Shown piece after piece: positions 1 to 5,414 of a stretch of DNA of 11,283 nt. Source of the DNA: Thermoproteota archaeon. Lineage in GTDB: Archaea > Thermoproteota > Korarchaeia > Korarchaeales > Korarchaeaceae. The position numbers and the translations under genes were made by a program. Positions within the stretch are counted from its first letter, which is position 1, and every line of letters begins with the position of its first letter. A model generated the notes under the pieces. That model was not told where the DNA came from and did not search any database. It saw nothing but the letters and a program-made list of their open reading frames with translations. The stretch covers positions 1 to 11,283 of the forward strand of contig DRBY01000036.1 of NCBI GenBank assembly GCA_011042755.1, in the 5' to 3' direction.

Positions 1-742
1 AGACGGACCACTGCAGGGACCTAACGAGCGATAGACCTCTCTGCGCCACCAAGACTCGTGGGAACCAGAGGAAGACTCCCCAGTAGGCCATGACTATGCA
101 GAACCAGTGGAACCACAGCATGACGGTTCTCCGGAGGTACTCTCCCCTGAACAGCGTTGACACCGGCAGCCTGACCCTCTCGACCTCTTCGATGAACTTC
201 TGCGACTCGGGGACTAACCTCAAGAGCGGAGCCGCGAAGAGCGGCAGAATCCCGAACAGGAAGACTGGTCTCCAACCCATCGACGGGGCTATTGCCAAGC
301 CCAGTAGGGAAGCAAAGAGCCAGCCGTAGGCCCAGAAGGAGTCCAGTATGACTACGTTTCTTCCTCGAACCTCTGGGGGAGAGAGTTCTGTGAGGAGCGT
401 GCTTGCTACCACCATGTAGCCAGTAGCCCCCATCCCGGCGGCGAGCCTGAGCGCCGCCATGGCCACCCAGTTCGGAGCAATCGAGCAAGCGGCCGTTGCC
501 AAGGCCAAGATCAGAAGCGACAGCACCGCGGTTGGACGCCTTCCAATCCTGTCCGCGAGTCTCCCGAAGGCAAAGGCTCCAAGAAGCATCCCTACCAAAA
601 AGAGATTGAGCATGAGGCCGGTCTGCTTTCCGGTTAACGCCCACTCCTTTGCTATCAGGGGAAGAGCAAAGGATATCAAGCCGGAGTTGGAGGCGACCAG
701 CGCCCAGCCGGTCCCAAGGAGGAGCAGCTCTCTCTTCGCCAT
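1..742 (-). CDS. MFS transporter, C-terminal part cut off by the window edge
   Basis: Partial major facilitator superfamily permease; 247 N-terminal residues are visible, against about 400 for a full protein. The true frame starts at ATG 742 and stays open to base 1. Visible: hydrophobic helix at 7-30, the family's loop 2-3 motif GRLADRIGRRPT at 60-71, then RLAAGMGATG at 99-108 and a PPEVRGR loop at 122-128, a repeat of that motif style. VPES at 177-180 at the end of the sixth helix recalls sugar-porter and aromatic-acid/H+ symporter groups. About 7 of the expected 12 helices are present. GGTGAG lies about 8 bases before the ATG. It follows the glycosyltransferase by 27 bases on the same strand, so it is probably last or near last in that operon and may move a substrate or product of surface-glycan metabolism. 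The substrate cannot be read from the sequence. Confidence 0.9.
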   Translation of the reverse strand, partial: MAKRELLLLGTGWALVASNSGLISFALPLIAKEWALTGKQTGLMLNLFLVGMLLGAFAFGRLADRIGRRPTAVLSLLILALATAACSIAPNWVAMAALRLAAGMGATGYMVVASTLLTELSPPEVRGRNVVILDSFWAYGWLFASLLGLAIAPSMGWRPVFLFGILPLFAAPLLRLVPESQKFIEEVERVRLPVSTLFRGEYLRRTVMLWFHWFCIVMAYWGVFLWFPRVLVAQRGLSLVRSLQWSV

Positions 743-769
743 GCTTTCTCACCGCCCGAATAACACAAG

Positions 770-1867
770 TTAAACTCTCTCCAACGCTGTGGTGGAGGAC
801 GGGCCTGCCTTCGGCGGGGATTTAGTTCGCTTCTCTCTCAAGTCGAACCTGTCAGATCTACGCCAACTCAGGTCCTTTCTCACTAAAATTAACTCGTTTA
901 CCATGGCATGCATCCAAAGGACGCTGTCAACCGGTCTCGAGAGGAGCATTAGCGGGACGGAAGCGAGGAGGTCCCACCTGCTCCTCCTGGCGATCCCGTA
1001 GAATGCTATGCCGGTCCATGAGATCAGGTCCGCGGATATGAAGGTCGCGATCGCGCGGCCCTGCAGCCCGACTGCCTTGGATATAAGGAGCGAGATCGCT
1101 AGGAAAAAGAACAGCACATTTTCCATCGTCAGGAAGGCTATCTGAACCTTGAGCCTGACCGGCAGTCTCCTGAAGTGCTTTCTCGCGCTCTGGAAGAATC
1201 CAGCGAACCACCTCCTCGTCTGTCGAATGTAAGATCCTAGGTTGGGTGGGTCGCTCGTCCAAGACACGGCGCCTGGCTCGTAGACGACCTTGTATCCCCG
1301 CTCGAGGACTGATAGTGTTAGATCCATGTCCTCGGTCACCGTGTCTGGACTGGGGTCGAATAGCTCCTTCCTCACTGCACCTACGCAGCCTGGGATAACC
1401 ATCACCGAGCTTGTGACGTCCATCCCCCTCTTGTAGACCTCTTGGCCCATGATGTACTGGAGCTCTCGCATGCCCGTGATGGCGTTGTGTCTCCTGGACC
1501 TCACGACGCCAGAGACGCCGCCGACCTCTGCATCAAAGAAGTGGGGAAGGATCTTCTCGATGGCCTCAGGGTCCAGCTCTGAGTCACCGTCCGTATAGAC
1601 GACGATGTCGCCTCGGACGATCGGCAGCGCCGCCCTGAGGGCTAGCGCCTTGTTACCGGTGTTCCTGCCGAGGTGAACGACCGTGATGCGCCTTGAGTAC
1701 CGCTTGAGTATCTCCGCGGTTCTATCCGTCGATCCATCGTTGATCACGACGACTTGGTCAGGACGTATCGACTGGCTTAGCACGCTCTCTATGCAGGCGG
1801 CCATGCCCTTCTCTTCGTTGTAAGCTGGAATCACTACAGAAAATGTGAGGGAGAGGCTGCGAGGCAT
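770..1867 (-). CDS. membrane-bound family 2 glycosyltransferase (processive type)
   Basis: Inverting GT-A fold glycosyltransferase of family GT2, expected at the cytoplasmic face of the membrane and using a nucleotide sugar. Counting from the ATG, the motifs in order are VVIPAYNEE near residue 11, NDGST near 43 (first Asp), TDGD near 92 (metal-binding DxD), TED near 178 (catalytic base region) and QTRRW near 216. D, DxD, ED and QxxRW together are the signature of processive enzymes such as hyaluronan, cellulose and poly-GlcNAc synthases. Three hydrophobic stretches follow at about 242-268, 275-294 and 299-318, then a basic tail. A TTG at 1873 would add two residues; I prefer ATG 1867 because GAGAG lies 6 bases before it, whereas it would abut the TTG. 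It follows the small membrane protein by 11 bases, so it is in the same operon. Polymer identity is unknown; a glycolipid or S-layer glycan role is also possible. Confidence 0.93.
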   Translation of the reverse strand: MPRSLSLTFSVVIPAYNEEKGMAACIESVLSQSIRPDQVVVINDGSTDRTAEILKRYSRRITVVHLGRNTGNKALALRAALPIVRGDIVVYTDGDSELDPEAIEKILPHFFDAEVGGVSGVVRSRRHNAITGMRELQYIMGQEVYKRGMDVTSSVMVIPGCVGAVRKELFDPSPDTVTEDMDLTLSVLERGYKVVYEPGAVSWTSDPPNLGSYIRQTRRWFAGFFQSARKHFRRLPVRLKVQIAFLTMENVLFFFLAISLLISKAVGLQGRAIATFISADLISWTGIAFYGIARRSRWDLLASVPLMLLSRPVDSVLWMHAMVNELILVRKDLSWRRSDRFDLREKRTKSPPKAGPSSTTALERV

Positions 1868-1878
1868 TCTCAACTCTC

Positions 1879-2175
1879 TCAGTATGTCCCCATCCGGTAG
1901 AATCCGTATCCGAACGACACAGAACCTAACGTGGTTAGGAGCAGGTAAGAGCCGTTTACGCCTAAGAAGAGTAGAGACAGCCGCTCCATGAGCAGCATCA
2001 GCGATATGGCCATGGAGAAGAATCCAAAGGCTATGAAACCTGCGGCTATGGCGTATCTCCTCATTCGAACCTTTCTAACTCTCTCAGCTGCCTTCCAGGC
2101 CTCTTCCAGTGTCTTACTAACTTTCGCGGCCGGCTCAACCAGCTCTCGAGCACCTATTACTTCACTCTCACTCAC
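1879..2175 (-). CDS. small two-helix membrane protein of unknown function
   Basis: 98 residues, not assigned to a family. An acidic, helical, cytosol-like N-terminus (1-38) ends in a basic stretch, RVRKVRMRR at 32-40, followed by two predicted membrane helices at about 41-62 and 67-92. The basic stretch before helix 1 suggests that the N-terminus stays inside. The GTG start at 2175 is well supported: GGAGGTGAT lies 5 bases upstream, the best Shine-Dalgarno sequence in the window. The start overlaps the end of the preceding gene by 4 bases (GTGA), so translation is probably coupled. Lying between the 179-residue protein and the GT2 glycosyltransferase, it may be an accessory or anchoring subunit of that enzyme; this is inference from position only. 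Confidence 0.82.
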   Translation of the reverse strand: MSESEVIGARELVEPAAKVSKTLEEAWKAAERVRKVRMRRYAIAAGFIAFGFFSMAISLMLLMERLSLLFLGVNGSYLLLTTLGSVSFGYGFYRMGTY

Positions 2176-2711
2176 TTCGTATCACCTCCCGTGAAATTGG
2201 GTTTTACAAGGTGTTCGACGAGCCGAGCAAGCTCCTGGAGCCTAATTACGCCCTTTCGGAAGGCGTCGACTACTATCTCGAGCGGCGAAGCCGTGCTGAG
2301 ACTGAGCATCTTAGCGACCTCGCGGGCTTCTCTCCTCAGGAGTAAGACCCTGTCGTGAGGCGTGCCAACCGCTGAAGCAATCGTAGATGACTCTCCAACA
2401 GTGAGGCCAAGCTCGAGCAGCTTGGCCGCCAGGTCCGCCATCTCCTCATTAGCTTCGAGGCAGGTGGCTATGTAGGCCTTAACGTAGAGGGACTCGGGTT
2501 CGCTGTCTAGAGAAGATGCACAGAAGTCCTTCTCCATGGCTATGTCGTCGTACGTGTACCCAATGAGCCAAGGCGCCCCCGCGGCCGTGAAGGCCCTGAG
2601 GATCTCAGGCTCGACGAAGACTCTAGACGATGCTGGACTAATGATAGATCCCACGACGGCTGCGCTGCCGAAAAAGACAGACGACATTGCTCCGCTAATT
2701 GTAAAACTCAA
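2172..2711 (-). CDS. hypothetical protein, first gene of the glycosyltransferase operon
   Basis: 179 residues from TTG 2711, or 171 from ATG 2687; not recognised. The N-terminal 30 residues are small and hydrophobic (SVFFGSAAVVGSIISPASS at 11-29), which could be a short membrane or signal segment or a buried strand. The rest is mostly helical and charged, with long amphipathic stretches at about 75-105 and 118-170. The upstream TATA-like TTTAAA at 2748-2753 predicts a transcript start near 2724, and AAGGGT sits about 9 bases before TTG 2711. The ATG has only a crowded GGAG two bases away, so I favour TTG without being certain. The gene ends inside the GTG start of the next. The coupled order (this protein, small membrane protein, GT2 enzyme, MFS permease) suggests a joint role in making or exporting a glycan. 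Confidence 0.75.
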   Translation of the reverse strand: MSFTISGAMSSVFFGSAAVVGSIISPASSRVFVEPEILRAFTAAGAPWLIGYTYDDIAMEKDFCASSLDSEPESLYVKAYIATCLEANEEMADLAAKLLELGLTVGESSTIASAVGTPHDRVLLLRREAREVAKMLSLSTASPLEIVVDAFRKGVIRLQELARLVEHLVKPNFTGGDTK

Positions 2712-2747
2712 TTTTCGTACCCTTAATCCTAATACGCTAGCATTGAA

Positions 2748-2753
2748 TTTAAA
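2748..2753 (-). promoter_or_regulatory. putative TATA box of the glycosyltransferase operon
   Basis: TTTAAA within an AT-rich stretch. On the minus strand it lies 36 bases upstream of TTG 2711, which puts the predicted transcript start about 12 bases before that codon. No other good TATA candidate is closer. Inferred from spacing only. Confidence 0.45.
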
Positions 2754-2760
2754 CTTACAA

Positions 2761-2796
2761 AAATTATTTGAAGTTAAAGCAAATTACTTGAGGTTA
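2761..2796. repeat. tandem 16-base direct repeat with 20-base period
   Basis: AAATTATTTGAAGTTA at 2761-2776 and AAATTACTTGAGGTTA at 2781-2796 match at 14 of 16 positions. The 20-base period is about two helical turns, so two protein subunits would bind on the same face. The pair sits just upstream of the minus-strand TATA element, a position typical of activator sites in archaea. AATTACTT recurs in the palindrome at 2968-3006, so one regulator could act on both promoters. Confidence 0.5.
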
Positions 2797-2958
2797 TTTT
2801 TGACATTCCCGTTTGCATCATTAGCACTCCCCGAAGTCGATTAGACCATTTATCCATTGATAAGAGGATCTCTTGCGTGTTTCCTCATCCAGATATTGAA
2901 TTAGACCTACTCCAGCTGACTTGCTCCTATGCTGGGTCAGAGAATGCTTGAGTGAATG

Positions 2959-2966
2959 TTTAAATT
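2959..2966 (+). promoter_or_regulatory. putative TATA box of the Yip1/Toastrack/regulator operon
   Basis: TTTAAATT. Adding about 25 bases predicts a transcript start near 2987, giving a leader of roughly 32 bases that contains the GGGGGG Shine-Dalgarno sequence before TTG 3020. The palindrome beginning at 2968 overlaps the predicted start, so a bound regulator could block polymerase. Confidence 0.5.
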
Positions 2967-2967
2967 C

Positions 2968-3006
2968 GAATTACTTCGATTTTATCATAAATAACCGAAG
3001 TAATTC
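2968..3006. promoter_or_regulatory. nested inverted repeat, candidate operator
   Basis: Perfect 11-base arms GAATTACTTCG (2968-2978) and CGAAGTAATTC (2996-3006) flank a 17-base AT-rich spacer. A second palindrome, TTTATCATAAA (2981-2991), lies inside the spacer, with its centre one base from that of the outer arms. The element falls between the TATA box and the Shine-Dalgarno sequence, over the predicted transcript start. The natural candidate binder is the winged-helix protein encoded third in this operon (4382-5029), making an autoregulatory loop. A hairpin in the mRNA leader is possible, but the long loop makes a DNA operator likelier. Confidence 0.6.
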
Positions 3007-3019
3007 AGGGGGGAGCGGT

Positions 3020-3724
3020 TTGGCGAGTCAGTTCAGGAGCAGCCTCTATCGGGTTGGCAGCGTCCTCTTGCACCCCAGACAGGCCTTTGAGGTTATGGTG
3101 CATGAGGATGTCTCTATAGGACTCCCGCTGCTGCTAGCCGCAGCCATATTCTTTGCAGAGGGCGCCCTAATAGTGTCCGCCATACTCAGAGCGATACCCC
3201 TGCCCCTCGGCTTTCTCATAGCCCTCGCCGGTCCACTTGCGGGACTTGGCTGCGCGGTGGCGGGAGTGCTCTGGCTCGGAATCGAGGCGCTCCTATTTCA
3301 CGTAAATACCGTCCTGCTGGGTGGAGAAGGCGACATCACGAGGATGTTTAGCGTGGTCGCATACTCGGTACTGCCGGTGTCCATTCCGCTGGGAGCATTC
3401 GCGCTGGCGGTGCTCACCGGAGGGCTCGGAGCGCTCGGGTGGCTGGCGCTGGGAGGAATGCTCTGGATAGCCGCGTTGCTGTGGGGAATTGTCCTCCGGG
3501 TCATAGGAACCTCAGTGAACTACAACGTCGACGCTGGCAGGGCCTTCTTGGCCGCGGTGCTAATACCGCTTGCAGACCTGCTCTTCGTCGTCTTCTTGGG
3601 GAAATACGGTCTGGTTCTGATACTGGCGGCGTACGGCCTGGCGTACTACTTCACCAGAGTGCAGAGATCCAGGCAGCGTGAGACGAGCCTAGTGGTTGAG
3701 GAGGGTGGTGAGCATGAGGGCTGA
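3020..3724 (+). CDS. Yip1-like polytopic membrane protein
   Basis: 234 residues from TTG 3020. The N-terminal line LLHPRQAFEVMVHEDVSIG, about 16-34, matches the conserved opening of prokaryotic Yip1-domain proteins (PF04893: a short cytosolic stretch with P..AF.....E before the first helix). Five or six hydrophobic segments follow at about 35-58, 62-89, 107-134, 136-160, 175-195 and 193-210, then a charged C-terminal tail. Yip1 relatives act in membrane trafficking in eukaryotes; the prokaryotic members have no settled function. The start is chosen because a G-run (3008-3013) lies 6 bases upstream and because the longer frame would cover the promoter. Its last 11 bases overlap the next gene, so the two are coupled. 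Pairing with a membrane-anchored Toastrack-like protein and a regulator suggests an envelope-sensing unit. Confidence 0.82.
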   Translation: MASQFRSSLYRVGSVLLHPRQAFEVMVHEDVSIGLPLLLAAAIFFAEGALIVSAILRAIPLPLGFLIALAGPLAGLGCAVAGVLWLGIEALLFHVNTVLLGGEGDITRMFSVVAYSVLPVSIPLGAFALAVLTGGLGALGWLALGGMLWIAALLWGIVLRVIGTSVNYNVDAGRAFLAAVLIPLADLLFVVFLGKYGLVLILAAYGLAYYFTRVQRSRQRETSLVVEEGGEHEG

Positions 3725-4385
3725 AGAGGTTGTGGGCCTGGTGATCGTGGGCCTGGTGGTCTTCAGCATTGCGGCCAGCTTTGTGGCGCCGAAGCTCGCG
3801 CCAGCCGAACTTCCAGAAGGTCTCCGGGAGATTGCGGAGAGTCTGGGCTGGGCCATGGAGAACTTCACGTTCACGGGAGCAGCCGGGTCTCGGACGGTAG
3901 AGATACCGGTTGACCAGGCCGCCAACTTGATCCTCAAGGTCGGGGCTGGAGAAGTCAGCATAGAGAGCTCCGGGCAGGGAGAGAGCGTCGTCGTAAACGT
4001 AGAGGGCACGGGGATCAACATCCAGGGTGCCGTCGTAAACGTAGGCGCCGGAGAGGTCAGAGTCCTCTTGCCCGAGGGCTTCAGCTTCGACAGCCTGACG
4101 ATCGACCTGGGCATGGGCAACCTCGAGGGTGTTATTCCGCTCTCAGGGGCAGGCGTGGCCACAGTCGATCTCGGGATGGGAAACGCCGACCTGGCGCTGA
4201 TCCCGCAGGGTGAAGACGGAACCGTCTCAGTCAGCGTTCAGATGGGCGGAATTGATGTCCATGGCGTCCAGCCCGTAATGCAGACTGAAAACGAATTCAC
4301 AGGCGTGCTGGGCTCCGGCGAGGGATTTAGACTCACTATCAACGTTGGCATGGGGGATGTCCTAGTCAGGGTGGCCAAGCCTTGA
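3714..4385 (+). CDS. membrane-anchored beta-repeat protein, DUF4097/Toastrack-like
   Basis: 223 residues from ATG 3714, with a GGTGAG Shine-Dalgarno sequence just upstream. One N-terminal helix at about 6-26 is a signal anchor; a short linker with two amphipathic turns (31-50) follows, then a nearly pure beta region to the end. Six short repeats of the form [VL]xxG[ENGD]hxh occur at 76-83 (VGAGEVSI), 110-117 (VGAGEVRV), 132-139 (LGMGNLEG), 153-160 (LGMGNADL), 175-182 (VQMGGIDV) and 211-218 (VGMGDVLV). This is the pattern of the stacked-strand Toastrack fold (DUF4097, DUF2807 and LiaF/LiaG C-terminal domains), linked in bacteria to cell-envelope stress responses and Psp-related loci. The domain probably faces outside the membrane. 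It overlaps its neighbours by 11 and 4 bases. Family membership comes from the repeat pattern, not from a profile search. Confidence 0.8.
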   Translation: MRAEEVVGLVIVGLVVFSIAASFVAPKLAPAELPEGLREIAESLGWAMENFTFTGAAGSRTVEIPVDQAANLILKVGAGEVSIESSGQGESVVVNVEGTGINIQGAVVNVGAGEVRVLLPEGFSFDSLTIDLGMGNLEGVIPLSGAGVATVDLGMGNADLALIPQGEDGTVSVSVQMGGIDVHGVQPVMQTENEFTGVLGSGEGFRLTINVGMGDVLVRVAKP

Positions 4386-5029
4386 GGATTCCAGCGACTA
4401 GGCCGCTCGCAGCGAGGAGAGTGATTCAGGCGCTGGCCAGCGACGCGAAGCTGAGGCTGCTCCGCCTCCTGTCCAGGGGGCCATCCTCCCCCTCAGCGAT
4501 GGCCAAGGAGCTTAACATGGCTCTCAGCGTGGTGACAGAGCACCTCAGAGATCTGGAGCGAGCTGGCATCGTTAGGACGGCGGGCTACTCTAAGGAGGGA
4601 AGAGGGAGGCCGGCAAAGCTCTACTCTCTATCCAGCAGGAGGATAACCCTAGAGATCGACTTGCCCCTTTACGCGTCGGTAGGGTCTGAAGACGATGTGT
4701 TGAGCTTGGCAATAGAGTACATAAGGAAGAAAATCTCTGGAGCAGGGTTGCCGGCCTCTCCGGCGGCACTGGACATCGCGGAGACTCTGGGCGTGGACGT
4801 GAAAGTTGGGGCCGTGGTGCTAGACGCGCTCAGAGAGCCGAAGAGAGAGGTCCTCGACTTCCTAGGAGACGCCATTCTCAGGGAGCTCAAGCCTGACGAA
4901 TGGCTGAGCGCGGAGGATCTGGCGGAGAAGCTGAACATGGACAAGTACTGGGTTCTCGTGGCCTTGCGCGACATGGCTCGTAGAGGACTTGTGGAGGTCA
5001 AGGGAGGGAGAGCCAAGGCTCTCCCCTAA
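4382..5029 (+). CDS. transcriptional regulator with two winged-helix regions (ArsR-like N-terminus)
   Basis: 215 residues. The N-terminal winged helix at about 12-85 is ArsR-like: ALASDAKLRLLRLL, a recognition-helix region MALSVVTEHLRDLERAGIV at 46-64, and a wing with GRGRPAKLYSLS at 73-84. A middle region, 95-165, is helical and may dimerise or sense. A second apparent winged helix occupies about 165-212 (WLSAEDLAEKLNM, then LRDMARRGLVEVKGGRA). I see no CxC or similar metal site, so a metal sensor is unlikely. The TTG start overlaps the preceding stop by 4 bases (TTGA), with AGGGTGG about 8 bases upstream, so it is made together with the two membrane proteins. It most likely regulates its own operon, and perhaps the divergent one, through the repeats at 2761-3006. 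Confidence 0.87.
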   Translation: MRIPATRPLAARRVIQALASDAKLRLLRLLSRGPSSPSAMAKELNMALSVVTEHLRDLERAGIVRTAGYSKEGRGRPAKLYSLSSRRITLEIDLPLYASVGSEDDVLSLAIEYIRKKISGAGLPASPAALDIAETLGVDVKVGAVVLDALREPKREVLDFLGDAILRELKPDEWLSAEDLAEKLNMDKYWVLVALRDMARRGLVEVKGGRAKALP

Positions 5030-5035
5030 CCCAAC

Positions 5036-5041
5036 TTTTTT
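5036..5041 (+). terminator. T-tract, possible archaeal terminator
   Basis: Six T's occur 7 bases after the stop codon of the regulator gene. Archaeal polymerase often stops at oligo-T without a hairpin. Weak flanking complementarity (CCCA at 5030-5033 with TGGG at 5046-5049) could add little. If it functions, the 110-residue gene downstream needs its own promoter or depends on read-through. Confidence 0.35.
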
Positions 5042-5067
5042 CAGCTGGGCCCACTCAACCTCACTGC

Positions 5068-5400
5068 TTGCCCCCAAGGGTTACTCTGAGAAGGCCGCTG
5101 AAGCCTGAAGGCGGTAAGGCTCTGCTGGCGGCAGCTCTCATAGACCTCTTAGGCTTCGTCTCAACGATCCTCGGCATTTTAGACATCCCTCTCGACGTTC
5201 CTATTGGGATCTTGCAGGCGATCTTCGTCTGGTATGTGGAGAACAAGTTTGGGGAGGGGATCAGCTGGGCCAGCGTTCCAGCCATGCTAGAAGAGTTCCT
5301 CCCACCACCACTCGATATCCTCCCGATTTGCACGCTGGTGGCGGTCAGGAGGGCGTTCCAGTCTCCGGTGACACGAGGAGGCGGCTCGGAGTCGGCCTGA
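5068..5400 (+). CDS. small membrane protein of unknown function
   Basis: 110 residues from TTG 5068, the only in-frame start; no Shine-Dalgarno sequence is visible. After a basic N-terminus (RVTLRRPLKPEGGK), hydrophobic stretches lie at about 18-39, 43-58 and 82-96. Recurrent features are GFVSTILGILDIPLD at 29-43, FVWYVENKFG at 53-62 and EEFLPPPLDILPICT at 75-89. The arrangement of a G..D..D..P turn and an EE.LP..DI.P..T end resembles small membrane proteins I recall from bacteria and plastids, but I cannot name the family. The opposite strand is also open here, but its protein is Ser/Pro/Arg-rich, like a shadow. It lies 38 bases after the regulator and ends 14 bases before the convergent ModE-like gene. 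It may be a fourth member of the Yip1/Toastrack operon. Confidence 0.66.
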   Translation: MPPRVTLRRPLKPEGGKALLAAALIDLLGFVSTILGILDIPLDVPIGILQAIFVWYVENKFGEGISWASVPAMLEEFLPPPLDILPICTLVAVRRAFQSPVTRGGGSESA

Positions 5401-5414
5401 GTAACTCGCTCTAG

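Larger units (their letters stand above)
2712..3019. other. 308-base divergent control region between two operons
   Basis: No convincing gene lies here. It is clearly more AT-rich than the coding DNA on either side. It carries a minus-strand TATA element (2748-2753), a pair of 16-base direct repeats (2761-2796), two copies of ATTAGACC 60 bases apart (2840-2847 and 2900-2907), a plus-strand TATA element (2959-2966), and a nested palindrome over the predicted plus-strand transcript start (2968-3006). The octamer AATTACTT occurs at 2782-2789 and 2969-2976, and inverted within the right palindrome arm. The reading frame open from 2921 could extend the plus-strand gene by 33 residues, but that would place the promoter and palindrome inside the coding region, so I reject it. 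Confidence 0.6.

Noticed and set aside
21..752. Minus-strand 243-residue open frame from GTG 752
   Set aside because: Its product is Arg/Gly/Ser-rich and low in hydrophobic helices. The adjacent frame from ATG 742 gives a clear MFS permease and stays open to the window edge.
2921..3019. Upstream extension of the Yip1-like gene by 33 residues
   Set aside because: The extension is Cys/Asn/Ser-rich, unlike the rest of the protein, and covers the TATA box, palindrome and Shine-Dalgarno sequence.
5061..5333. Minus-strand 90-residue frame opposite the small membrane protein
   Set aside because: Ser/Arg/Pro-rich, no start signal; the plus-strand frame has coherent hydrophobic segments.
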